Shown here: positions 27,749 to 36,304 of the stretch, in pieces | How positions within the stretch are numbered: the first letter of the stretch is position 1 | Layout of the letters: each line of letters opens with the position of its first letter | Assembly (NCBI GenBank): GCA_036272595.1 | Contig: DATAYM010000077.1 | Span: forward strand, 1 to 64,000 | From: Poindextera sp036272595 | GTDB taxonomy: Bacteria > Pseudomonadota > Alphaproteobacteria > Caulobacterales > Caulobacteraceae | Reading direction: 5' to 3' | DNA length: 64,000 bases | Translations under genes and position numbers: made by a program | The notes under the pieces: model-generated | Seen by the model: the letters and a program-made list of their open reading frames with translations, nothing else | Database searches by the model: none | What the model was told of the DNA's origin: nothing

Positions 27749-30073
27749 TCAATAGGAGACCTTCAGCCGGATGCCGACTTCGCGCGGCTTGCCCCAGACG
27801 GCGGAGAAGCCGCCGGTATTGGCCAGTCCACTGATGAAATAGGCTTGATTGGTCAGGTTACGGCCGAATATCGAGACCGTGTATCGGTTGGTCGGATCGG
27901 TCCAGCCCATCTCGGAATTGAGCACGCCATAGGCCGGGTTCGGGGTATCCTCGCCGACCACCAGGTATTCGAGCGCCGAATAGTAGTAGTCGGCGGATAG
28001 CCTGAACCGGCCCTCGAACAGCGGATGCTGGTAGGCCAGGGCCACGTCGACGGTGTAGAGCGGCGCCCGCGACATCCGGGTGCCCGAGAGGTTGCTGGCG
28101 ATCGAGGTGGCGCCCAGGCCGCCGGGATTGGCGACATAGTGGATGCCGTCCGGGAAGTTGGTGAAGTTGGCGCTGGGCAGCCAGGACAGGCCCAGCGAGC
28201 CGCTCCAGTTCTCGTTGAACCGGGCGTCGGCGGTGAACTCCATGCCGGTGATATTGGCCGCGGCGGCGTTCTGCAGGGTCGAGTTGCCGACCACGCCGAC
28301 ATTGGCCGCCAAGGCGTTGTTGGTCAGGATCTGGATGTTGCGATAGTCGTAGTGGAAAGCCGACAGCGTGAAGTCGACCATGTCGAAGGCGTGCAGCTTG
28401 GCGCCGCCCTCGAAGTCGGTGATCGTCTCCGGCACCACCGAACTGATCGGCGTGGTCGAGATGATCTGGCCCTGGGCGTTGCGGACCGGACCGACATAGC
28501 CCGCGGCATAGATGTAGCCGCTCTTGAAACCGGTGGAGTTGGTGAAATAGAGCAGCAGGTTCGGCGTCGGCTGCCAGTTCAGGGTCAGCCGATAGGAGAA
28601 GTTCGACCAGCTCTTGCTGCCGGTCTGCCGGCCGGTCGAGACGTAGGGCGGCAGGTTGTTCGACCAGGCCGTGGCGTCGTCGACATTGTACCGGGCGCCG
28701 GCGATCAGGCTCCATTGATCGTTGAAATGGTAGGTGCCCTCGCCGAAAGCCGAATAGGCGTTCCGCGTCTCGTTGCCCTGCTGGTGGGTGATCGGCGCGA
28801 GCGGGCCGGTCTGCACCCGCATGCCTGGCGGCGCGCAAACCACCGGCGTGCCGCCGCATCCCCCGACGGCGCTGATGGGCGCCGCATAGGCCTGGCTCCA
28901 ATAGGTGCCGCCGCTGTCATAGAAGTAGAACAGGCCGCCGACGATGCTGAACGGCCCGGCCCAGCTCGATGAGAAGTTCAGCTCTTCCTGGAAAGTCTTG
29001 TCGTATACCGAATAGGTATTTCGGTTCAGCGTCAGGTTGGTGCGGTCATTATCCAGGCTGACGGTGTTGTCGACGTACCGGTAGGCGCTCAGCGAGGTAA
29101 GCGTGAAATTCGGAAACCGGTATTCGACGTTCATATAGGCGCCGTAGGCGCTGGTGTAATCGTAGTTCTGTTCGTTGGTCGCCACCTGGAAGGGCTGGGT
29201 GGGATCGAGCACCCCGACCACGTTCTTGAAGCCGTCGACGTTGTTGACGAAGACGGTGGTCAGTTCGACGCCGCTGCGGGTCCAGCCGTCGTCGCCCTCG
29301 AACGTGATGGTCAGGTTGTCCGTGGGCGTGAACCTGAGCTTTCCGCGCAGGTTCCAGGTGTTGGTCGAGCCCTGCCGCGAGCCGGAGAAGGCCGGGTTGA
29401 CGTTGGTCATGTAGCCGTTGTCGCCGTAGATATAGGCCGACAACCCGCCGTCCAGCACGCCCTTGACGATCGGGCCGGTGACATAGGCGGAAAGTTGCCG
29501 CGACTCCGGCCCGTCGAAACCGGCGCTGCCGTCGAGGGTCAGGTGCGGCGTGTCCTTCGGCTCGGAAGTGATGATCCGTATGGCGCCGGCGGTGGCGTTG
29601 CGTCCGTAGAGGGTGCCTTGGGGGCCTTTCAGCACTTCGATGCGGTCGATATTGGCCAGGTTGAAGGCCGAGCCGCCCTCGTCGGCCAGATAGACCCCGT
29701 CGACATAGATGCCGACATCGGACTCATCGCCCGGCGAGGTGTCGGTGCTGCTGATGCCGCGGATGGCGGGCTGAAAGACATAGCCGGCCTGACCGGTCTT
29801 CAGGCCGGGGGTGAGCTGTTCCAGTTCGCGGCTGTTGACGACGCCGGCGGCCTGGATGGTGGCGCCCGCCAGCGCGGTCACCGCGATCGGGACCTTCATG
29901 ACCCGTTGCGATCGGCGCTGGGCCGTCACCACCACGTCGGATCCCGCGGTGGCGTTGGCCTGGGTGGCCGCGGTCGCGGTTTCTGAAATCTTCGGAGCGG
30001 CTTGAGCGTAGGCCGCCCCGGGCGCGACCAGCACCGCCGTCGTCAACAGATGGTATACCCACTTGGATTTCAT
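27749..30073 (-). CDS. TonB-dependent receptor 2
   Basis: 774 residues. A signal peptide ends near PGAAYAQ (about 24). The plug follows with SDVVVTAQRRSQRVMKVPIAV, IYVDGVYLADEGG and LKGPQGTLYGRNATAGAI. The barrel ends VGIRLKVSY with a terminal aromatic. This is the classic layout of the large receptor group expanded in Caulobacterales and sphingomonads. AAAGGGGAGGG precedes the ATG. It lies between the CoA-transferase operon (72 nt downstream) and the MFS gene, so it may carry the island's hydrophobic substrate. Confidence 0.92.
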   Translation of the reverse strand: MKSKWVYHLLTTAVLVAPGAAYAQAAPKISETATAATQANATAGSDVVVTAQRRSQRVMKVPIAVTALAGATIQAAGVVNSRELEQLTPGLKTGQAGYVFQPAIRGISSTDTSPGDESDVGIYVDGVYLADEGGSAFNLANIDRIEVLKGPQGTLYGRNATAGAIRIITSEPKDTPHLTLDGSAGFDGPESRQLSAYVTGPIVKGVLDGGLSAYIYGDNGYMTNVNPAFSGSRQGSTNTWNLRGKLRFTPTDNLTITFEGDDGWTRSGVELTTVFVNNVDGFKNVVGVLDPTQPFQVATNEQNYDYTSAYGAYMNVEYRFPNFTLTSLSAYRYVDNTVSLDNDRTNLTLNRNTYSVYDKTFQEELNFSSSWAGPFSIVGGLFYFYDSGGTYWSQAYAAPISAVGGCGGTPVVCAPPGMRVQTGPLAPITHQQGNETRNAYSAFGEGTYHFNDQWSLIAGARYNVDDATAWSNNLPPYVSTGRQTGSKSWSNFSYRLTLNWQPTPNLLLYFTNSTGFKSGYIYAAGYVGPVRNAQGQIISTTPISSVVPETITDFEGGAKLHAFDMVDFTLSAFHYDYRNIQILTNNALAANVGVVGNSTLQNAAAANITGMEFTADARFNENWSGSLGLSWLPSANFTNFPDGIHYVANPGGLGATSIASNLSGTRMSRAPLYTVDVALAYQHPLFEGRFRLSADYYYSALEYLVVGEDTPNPAYGVLNSEMGWTDPTNRYTVSIFGRNLTNQAYFISGLANTGGFSAVWGKPREVGIRLKVSY

Positions 30074-30186
30074 TTCTTCCCTCCCCTTTGTTGTGTAGTT
30101 GCGCGGGATCGCAAATATTCCTGGAGTTTAAGACTCTCCGTCAGCACGTAACCTTTCGCTCAAGCTGAAAGGTGTTCAGGCGTTGT

Positions 30187-31581
30187 TCAAACTGGCGCAA
30201 GACTCTGCCCCAAGGCTTCGAGACGCGCGATTTCCTGCCCCTGCGCCTGTTCCATTTCCTGCTCGAGGATCAGGTCCCGCATCGGCTTCCGGGCCAGCAG
30301 CAGGGAGATGCAGGCGATCGGCCCGAAAATCGCCACCACGGCGGCCAGCGACCAGCCGACCCGCGCGTCGTTGTGGAAGACGAAGTCGGTGAAGAAGGCC
30401 ACGGCGCTGGGCGCCAGGCCCAGGGTGCCGAGATTGATGACCAGGACCAGCATGCCGGACAGCCGCCCGCGCAGCTCGCCCGGGCAGGCCACCGCCAGCG
30501 TCGCCGCGGCCAGCCCGCCGATGCCGGACGTCATGCCGTGGATGGCCGACAGCACCAGATAAACGGCCGGAACCGTCGACAGATAGGCGGCGACCCCGGT
30601 GATGGTCGAGATGATGGCGTAGCCGGAGAACACCACCATGTGCGCGTCGCGGACGCCGCGGCTGAACAGCCGGTCGACCAGCAGCCCCGAGCCGACCATG
30701 CCGACCATGCCGGTGAAGGCGCCCAGCGCGGCGAGCGTCACGCCCACCTGGGCGATGTTCCAATGGAAGGTGCGGATCATGAAGGCCGGCCCCCAGAAGG
30801 CGCCCGCCGAGGCGAGCAGGGCGTGGGATCCGGCGCCGATGAACAGGCAGACGTAGAAGCGCGGCCGCTCGCGCAGATAGGCCCAGACCTTCCAGCCGGC
30901 GGGCCGGGCGATCGGCGAGGGGATGCGGCGCGGCTCGCGGAAGCTGAAGATCAGCGGTCCGAGCACCAGGCCCATGACGCCCATGACCCCCAGCACCAGT
31001 TGCCAGGCATGGATCGTCCCGACGTAGGGCAGGCTGACGCCATGGGTCTTGCGCAGCAGGTAGGTCACCCCGGCGCCCATGAAGAAGGCCCCGGTCCCGC
31101 CGATGACGGCGCCGCTGCCGAATATGGTCAGCGCCAGACCCAGCTTGCGCTTGGGGAACATGTCCGCCAGCAGCGAATAGGCGGCGGGTCCGAGGCTCGC
31201 CTCGCCGACCCCGACGAAGCTGCGGGCGATCAGGATCTGGATGAAGTTGGCGGAAAGGCCGGTGGCGATGGTCGCCGCGCTCCAGATCGACACCCCGGCG
31301 TAGATGATCGCCCGCCGCGAGAAGCGATCGACCATCCAGCCGACCGGAAACGACAGCAGCACGTAGAAGACCGAGAAGGACGCGCCCTGGACCAGGCTGA
31401 ACTGGAAGTCGGTGATCCTCAGGTCGTGACGGATCGGCTCGACCAGCAGCGACAGCGCCTTGCGGTCCAGAAAGGACAGGGTGCTCATGACCAGCAGGAC
31501 GCCGAGGGCGAACGTCGCCCCGCGGAGGATCGAGCCCGTGTCGACCGCCGCCGGCCCCGGACGGGAAAGCTCCCGGTTCAC
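30187..31581 (-). CDS. MFS transporter
   Basis: 464 residues with about 12 hydrophobic segments. The MFS signature between segments 2 and 3 is GWMVDRFSRRAIIYAG, and SFVGVGEASLGPAAYSLLADMFP in the fourth to fifth segments matches spinster-like and hexuronate-type transporters. It starts at a GTG that overlaps the stop of the double acyl-CoA dehydrogenase gene by 4 nt (GTGA), so the two are translationally coupled. It most likely moves the pathway substrate or a product across the inner membrane. Direction and substrate cannot be read. Confidence 0.88.
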   Translation of the reverse strand: MNRELSRPGPAAVDTGSILRGATFALGVLLVMSTLSFLDRKALSLLVEPIRHDLRITDFQFSLVQGASFSVFYVLLSFPVGWMVDRFSRRAIIYAGVSIWSAATIATGLSANFIQILIARSFVGVGEASLGPAAYSLLADMFPKRKLGLALTIFGSGAVIGGTGAFFMGAGVTYLLRKTHGVSLPYVGTIHAWQLVLGVMGVMGLVLGPLIFSFREPRRIPSPIARPAGWKVWAYLRERPRFYVCLFIGAGSHALLASAGAFWGPAFMIRTFHWNIAQVGVTLAALGAFTGMVGMVGSGLLVDRLFSRGVRDAHMVVFSGYAIISTITGVAAYLSTVPAVYLVLSAIHGMTSGIGGLAAATLAVACPGELRGRLSGMLVLVINLGTLGLAPSAVAFFTDFVFHNDARVGWSLAAVVAIFGPIACISLLLARKPMRDLILEQEMEQAQGQEIARLEALGQSLAPV

Positions 31582-33959
31582 AGGGCCAGCATCCGCTTTG
31601 CCAGGTTGTTGCGGTGCGCTTCGGGCGCGCCGCCGGCGATCGTGGCGCCGCGCTGGCTGAGGTAGAAGGGCATGGGCAGCAGGGCATGCTCGGGCCCGAT
31701 GGGCTCGACATTGCCGCCGACCTTGCGCGCCTCGGGCTGGAACGGCGCGCCGTAGTAGCCGATCGCCTCCATCGAAAGTTCGGTCAGGGACTGGCCGATC
31801 TGCTTGCTGCGGATCTGCAGCAGCTCATTGCGGGGACTGGGCGGCTCGCCGTTCTTGGCCTTGGCGAATTCCTGGCGGCTGGCGAACTCCATGGCCTCGA
31901 CGCCGATGGCCAGTTCGGCGATGCGGCGGGAGAAGTCGGGATCGTCAAGCAGCCGGCCGCCGTGGCCGTCGGCCTCCTGGCTGGCGATCTCGCGCAGCGA
32001 GCCCAGGCGGCGGATATTCTCCAGGTTGGCGTGCGACAGGTTCGCCCCGTGCTCGAACAGCAGCAGGTGGCGCGCCACCGACCAGCCCTCGTTCTCCTCG
32101 CCCAGCCGCCGCGACTTGGGCACCCGCACATCGGTGAAGAAGACCTGGTTGAAGTCGTGGTCGCCGGACATGTTCGGGATCGGACGGATCTCGATGCCGG
32201 GCGTGTCGATGTCGATCAGCAGGAAGGTTATGCCCTTCTGCTTGATCGGCCCGGTCTGGGTGCGCACCAGGCAGAAGATACGGTTGGCGTGGTGGGCGAA
32301 GGTGGTCCAGATCTTCGAGCCGTTGAGGATGTAGTCGTCGCCATCGGAGACCGCCGCCAGCTGCAGCGAGGCGAGGTCGGAGCCCGCGCCAGGCTCTGAA
32401 TAGCCCTGGGCCCACCAGTCCTCGCCGGAGATGATCCGTGGCAGGAAATAGTCTTTCTGCTCTTGGGAGCCGTACTTCATCAGGCAGGGACCGCAATAGG
32501 TGCGGCCCATCCCCATGGTCTGGGGCGGACGCGCGCGCGCCGTCTCGGCCGCCCAGATCAGGTGCTGGGTGGGCGTCCAGTCGCAGCCCCCGTACTCCAC
32601 CGGCCAGTTGGTCGCGCCATAGCCGTGCTCGTGGAGGATCTTCTGCCAGCGCCGCCCGTATTCGAACGGGCTCATGTGCAGCGTGTTGCGGGCCGCCTGA
32701 CGCATGTCGTCGGTCAGGTTCTCGTCGTAGAAGCGGCGAATCTTGTCCCGGAACGCCAGTTCGTCGGGGGTCAGGTTCTCCAGCTCGGTCGCCAGCCCGA
32801 TCGCATCCGGCCCGGTCATGGCCGCGGTGTCGGCGGTGAATTCGATATAGCGGCGGATCTGATGGTCGCCGCCTCCGAACAGGTTGGAGATCATGGTCAG
32901 CCGACGGAAATAGTGGCTGACGTCCAGCTCGTCGGTGATCCCCATCGCCCCGTGCAGCTGCACGGCCGACTGGCCGACAAAGACCGCTTCCTTGCCGACC
33001 TGGAACTTGGCCGCCGCGACCACCGCCTCGCAGCGCGCGGCCGACTTGTCGAGTTCGAGGAAGGCCTTCAGCGTCATGGCCTGGGCGTGCGCCTCGGCCA
33101 CCCACATATCGACCAGGCGGTGCTGAACGGTCTGCAGCTTCGACAGCGGCTGGCCGAAGGCGACCCGGGTCATGCAGTGCTCGCGGGTCTTCTCGTTCAG
33201 GGCGGCGATACCGCCGACCGCTTCGGCGCAGACGGCCGCGGTGGCCTCCTCGACGGCCCGCTCGACCAGGGCAAGGCCGCCGCCGGGCTCCCCGACCATC
33301 GCCGCGCCCGCGACGCGGACGTCCGCGAAGTCCAGTTCGCTGGCGCGCATGCCGTCGACGGTGCGGTAGTCCTTGCGGGTCAGGCCCGGCGCGCCGGCCT
33401 CGACCAGGAAAACGCTCACGCCGTCGCGGTCCGACCGGCCGCCGAAGGTGCGCGCCGACACCAGGAACCAGTCGGCGCTCGGACCGCCGTACACCACCGC
33501 CTTGCGGCCGTTGATGCGGAATCCATCGCCGTCGCGGCTGGCGGTCACGCCGACATTGGCCAGGTTGTAACGGCTCTCGGGCTCGGCGAAGGCCAGGGCG
33601 CACAGGGTCTCCCCGGCGGCGATGCCGGGGATCAGCGCCCGCTTCTGCGCCTCCGAACCGCCGCGGCGCAGCACCCCGCCGGCCAGGATGACGGTCGAGA
33701 CATAGGGCTCCACCACCAGCGCGCGCCCAAACGCCTCCATGATGACCATGACATCGAGAAAGGTGTCGCTGCCGCCGTAGTCCTCGCCAAATGGAGCGGC
33801 CAGCAGACCCATGTCGGCGAAGGCTTTCCAGACCTCGCGGCTGAACCCTTCCTGGCTGTCGATGATCTTGCGGCGGCGATCGAAGCCGTACTCGGTCGCC
33901 AGGTACCTGTCCACGGCGTCTTTAAGAAGAGCCTGGCCCTCACCGAGACTATTATTCAT
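31578..33959 (-). CDS. Single-chain double acyl-CoA dehydrogenase
   Basis: 793 residues from the ATG at 33959 (GGAGGAG 5 nt upstream), twice the normal length. It contains two complete acyl-CoA dehydrogenase modules, about 1-380 and 395-793. In module 1 the standard catalytic Glu position is Gly362 (LFGGGDHQ) and the alternative helix-G position is Ala239. Module 2 has the FAD segment QGYSEPGAGSDLASL and a probable catalytic Glu636 in LLLFEHG. This resembles the alpha-beta heteromeric dehydrogenases of steroid side-chain degradation. Mycobacterial FadE34/ChsE3 is, from memory, a fused example. There is no frameshift: one uninterrupted frame joined by a short linker. It is the first gene of a pair with the MFS gene. 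Confidence 0.92.
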   Translation of the reverse strand: MNNSLGEGQALLKDAVDRYLATEYGFDRRRKIIDSQEGFSREVWKAFADMGLLAAPFGEDYGGSDTFLDVMVIMEAFGRALVVEPYVSTVILAGGVLRRGGSEAQKRALIPGIAAGETLCALAFAEPESRYNLANVGVTASRDGDGFRINGRKAVVYGGPSADWFLVSARTFGGRSDRDGVSVFLVEAGAPGLTRKDYRTVDGMRASELDFADVRVAGAAMVGEPGGGLALVERAVEEATAAVCAEAVGGIAALNEKTREHCMTRVAFGQPLSKLQTVQHRLVDMWVAEAHAQAMTLKAFLELDKSAARCEAVVAAAKFQVGKEAVFVGQSAVQLHGAMGITDELDVSHYFRRLTMISNLFGGGDHQIRRYIEFTADTAAMTGPDAIGLATELENLTPDELAFRDKIRRFYDENLTDDMRQAARNTLHMSPFEYGRRWQKILHEHGYGATNWPVEYGGCDWTPTQHLIWAAETARARPPQTMGMGRTYCGPCLMKYGSQEQKDYFLPRIISGEDWWAQGYSEPGAGSDLASLQLAAVSDGDDYILNGSKIWTTFAHHANRIFCLVRTQTGPIKQKGITFLLIDIDTPGIEIRPIPNMSGDHDFNQVFFTDVRVPKSRRLGEENEGWSVARHLLLFEHGANLSHANLENIRRLGSLREIASQEADGHGGRLLDDPDFSRRIAELAIGVEAMEFASRQEFAKAKNGEPPSPRNELLQIRSKQIGQSLTELSMEAIGYYGAPFQPEARKVGGNVEPIGPEHALLPMPFYLSQRGATIAGGAPEAHRNNLAKRMLAL

Positions 33960-34380
33960 CGTCTCCTCCGGCATTTTTATTTTTTTGTACTTAAGTCTTT
34001 GACCGTGACGCCACGGGCGGGCGCCGTCGATCAACTCGGTGATCCTGGACGACTGACCCGGACTCCCCCCGGGAGGCTGCGAGGCGTTGCGGAAGCGGCG
34101 GATCGAAGGGCGCCATGGCCCGCGCTCCTTCTTCCGACGTAAATTTACATAGCCAGCTAATTACAAGTTGGCAAGGTAGATTTACGCAAGAGAATATTAC
34201 TTAGTTATATATCTGACGGACTCGGGGCGAACGCAACCGCCAACCCGTCGGGCGGCGAACGACCGCAGTTGATCCGGCGCTTGATGGAGGAACCCACTCG
34301 ATGGAGGCGCGTCGCTTCGAGAGCCGCGCCCGAAAATCCGGGCCGGCTGGACCGCGCCGAATGCCGCCGACCGGCCTTCG
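33960..34380. other. Gene-free 421-nt region between the double dehydrogenase and the GntR gene
   Basis: Both flanking genes point left. The part next to the dehydrogenase start holds its leader and an AT-rich stretch (34135-34215) with nested inverted repeats, described separately. The part near the GntR stop has a GGCCGG/CCGGCC hairpin (about 34340-34375) without a T-run. No coding frame here has a plausible start and homology. Confidence 0.5.
34138..34186. promoter_or_regulatory. Nested inverted repeats, candidate operator upstream of the double dehydrogenase
   Basis: CGTAAATTTAC (34138-34148) and GTAGATTTACG (34176-34186) are inverted copies with one mismatch. Between them CCAGCT and AGTTGG form an inner imperfect pair. 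The segment is strikingly AT-rich for this genome. It lies 180-227 nt upstream of the start codon and is a candidate site for the adjacent GntR/FadR-type regulator. Confidence 0.4.
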
Positions 34381-35187
34381 TCAGTCCGCCCAGTCCACCA
34401 CGGCCTCGCCGTCGCCGCGGATCAGCCAGACCTTGGCGGCGTTCTCCATATGCCGGCGCCAATGGGCTTCGGCCGCCGCGCCGTCGCGGGCGGCGATGTA
34501 CTCGACCAGCTTTTCCTGCGACTTCAAGCCGGCCAGGAAGCTGCGCCGGTTCTTCGGGCTCGGGGCCAGCTTTCCAGTGATATCGGCCTGGAAGCGCGCG
34601 ACGATCCCGTCGAGGGCGCCGGACAACAGGATCAGCGTCTGGTTGCCGGTCAGTTCGATCAGCTTGGAATGGAAGTTCACCGCCCGGCCCAGCCGATGGG
34701 TCTGGCCGGCGGCGCGCTGGGTCTCGATCACCTCGCGGAGGGCGACGGCGGCCTCCCGCGACCGGGTCTCGGCCACCTGGCGGGCGGACGGCGGCTCGAT
34801 GATGGCGCGGGCCTGGTAAACGTCGGCATAGCTGGCCTGGCGGGTCTGCAGCACATAGGCCGCATAGCGCGCCACGTGCTCGGCCTTTGGCGTATGGACG
34901 CGCGCGCCGCCGCGCGAGCCGCGCGACACGCTGATCAGCTTCTCCGATTCCAGGATGCGGAAGGCCTCGCGCACGGTCGGCCGCGAGATGGCGAAATTGG
35001 CGATGATCTGGGCTTCCGGCTGCAGGGTGTCCCCGTCCTTCAGCTTGCCGCTGGTGATCAGCCGGCGAATCTCGTCGGCGACCAGTTCAGCGGTTTTCGG
35101 AACCCGGATCGGCCTGGGCCCGCCGGCCATACCCTCGGGCGCCGCGCGGGACGCGGTGGACTTGTTGAGCGGCTCGCGTGCAGCCAT
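34381..35187 (-). CDS. GntR family regulator, FadR subfamily
   Basis: 268 residues from the ATG at 35187 (AAGGAG upstream); a start 60 nt earlier lacks support. The N-terminal winged helix (about 25-95) contains KTAELVADEIRRLITSGKLKDG, LQPEAQIIANFAISRPTVREAFRILE and SRGSRGGARV. The C-terminal FCD-type all-helical ligand domain has the metal or ligand pattern with AVNFHSKLIELTGN and AHWRRHMENA. FCD regulators sense organic acids or acyl-CoA. Its position at the head of the island suggests control of the double dehydrogenase-MFS unit and possibly of itself. Confidence 0.9.
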   Translation of the reverse strand: MAAREPLNKSTASRAAPEGMAGGPRPIRVPKTAELVADEIRRLITSGKLKDGDTLQPEAQIIANFAISRPTVREAFRILESEKLISVSRGSRGGARVHTPKAEHVARYAAYVLQTRQASYADVYQARAIIEPPSARQVAETRSREAAVALREVIETQRAAGQTHRLGRAVNFHSKLIELTGNQTLILLSGALDGIVARFQADITGKLAPSPKNRRSFLAGLKSQEKLVEYIAARDGAAAEAHWRRHMENAAKVWLIRGDGEAVVDWAD

Positions 35188-35274
35188 CCAGGACTCCTTC
35201 AGTTTCGCAGGCGGGATTCGGACTGTTCGGCGCGCTTCGCCTGCCATATCGGGCTTGGTCGCGCAGCCGTCCTT

Positions 35275-35291
35275 ACACCATAAAATGGTGT
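35275..35291. promoter_or_regulatory. Perfect inverted repeat, candidate GntR operator
   Basis: ACACCAT (35275-35281) and ATGGTGT (35285-35291) are separated by AAA. The site is 88 nt upstream of the GntR start in an AT-rich patch. Within the same gene-free 404-nt divergent region (35188-35591) a second repeat, CACAT-AACG-ATGTG (35548-35561), lies 31 nt before the flavin reductase start. The rest of the region shows no gene I can support. Confidence 0.45.
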
Positions 35292-35591
35292 TACAAGGTT
35301 ATATGATGGTCAAACGTCCAGGGCAGGGCTGAAGGCGCCGGCCGTGCAGGCGACTCCGCGCCGCCAGCCTGAGGCGATCGAATGCGCCCGGTGTCCGCCG
35401 CGGCGTCCTTCGAAGGTCCCGGTGGCGACAAATCGTACAACTTGGTGTTCTATCTGCGGCCCTGAATGCAAGCTCCGGCCGCTCCAAGGCGCGAGACCGA
35501 TACCGAAGCGCCGGCCGGATGATGACGACAAACCTTCCCATTCGGCCCACATAACGATGTGATCGCCGCGAGGCGGCGGAAGGGATGCGCC

Positions 35592-36182
35592 ATGGCGGAC
35601 AATCTGCTGGTTTTCTACGGTTCCTACCGCGCCACGCGCGTGGGGATCCGCCTGGCGACCTTCGTCACCAACGCGCTTCGCGCCCGTGGCGCGCTTGCCG
35701 AGCTGATCGACGCCCAAGCGGTCGGCCTGCCGATGCTCGACCGCATGTATAAGGAATATCCGCCAGGGTCGGCGCCCCAGGCGATGGCGGACCTCGCCGA
35801 TAAGATCCGCGCGGCGGACGGCTTCGTGTTCGTGATCGGCGAATACAATTGGGGGCCCCAGCCGGGCCTGAAGAACCTCACCGACCACTTCCTGGAAGAA
35901 TGGTTCTGGCGGCCGGCCGCCATCGTCAGCTACTCGCCGGGCCGGCTGTCCGGCGCCCGCGCCAGCTCGGCCTGGCATCCGATCCTCTCGGAGATGGGCA
36001 TGGTGGTCACCTCGGCCACGCTCGCCGTCGGTCCGATCGCCGAGACCTTCGACGCCCAAGGCGAGCCGATCGGCGAGGCGGGCCGCCGGACGCAAAAGGC
36101 CTTCGCCAAGGTCGCCGACGACCTGGCCTGGTGGACCGCCGCCGCCCGCGGCCAACGACAGCGGCAGGCGCCGCCCTACTAG
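35592..36182 (+). CDS. NADPH-dependent FMN reductase family protein
   Basis: 196 residues from the ATG at 35592 (GGAAGGGA upstream). The flavodoxin-like fold shows the FMN phosphate loop FYGSYRATRVGIRLA (about 7-21), GFVFVIGEYNWGPQPGLKN, with the family PEYNxSxPGxLKN motif modified to GEYNWGPQPGLKN, and a C-terminal helix. These enzymes reduce free or bound flavin or quinones with NAD(P)H and could supply reduced flavin to oxygenases. It diverges from the GntR gene and faces the P450 gene, 122 nt away, so a link to the island is plausible. Confidence 0.82.
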   Translation: MADNLLVFYGSYRATRVGIRLATFVTNALRARGALAELIDAQAVGLPMLDRMYKEYPPGSAPQAMADLADKIRAADGFVFVIGEYNWGPQPGLKNLTDHFLEEWFWRPAAIVSYSPGRLSGARASSAWHPILSEMGMVVTSATLAVGPIAETFDAQGEPIGEAGRRTQKAFAKVADDLAWWTAAARGQRQRQAPPY

Positions 36183-36304
36183 CCGCTACGGCCAGGATCC
36201 GGATCGCGGGTTTCCGCCGCCGGCTGATCGTCCCGCTCTCTGTCGCGTCGTCCCGCGGGCGCCATTCCGCCGTTCCAGCGGGGAAGAACGGTTGGACGTC
36301 AGCG

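Noticed and set aside
31578..33959. Frameshift or assembly join producing the double-length dehydrogenase
   Set aside because: One continuous frame covers both modules with a coherent linker, no internal stop, and the expected overlapping MFS start; each half has distinct sequence, so it is not a tandem duplication artefact.
35344..35562. Small plus-strand frame with CARCP and CSICGPEC cysteines, zinc-ribbon-like
   Set aside because: Starts at a GTG without ribosome-binding site, composition looks random, and it overlaps regulatory palindromes; not supported as a gene.
36180..36304. Possible gene in the gap between flavin reductase and P450
   Set aside because: Only a fragment resembling the REP-like type 3 palindrome is seen; no start codon with homology.
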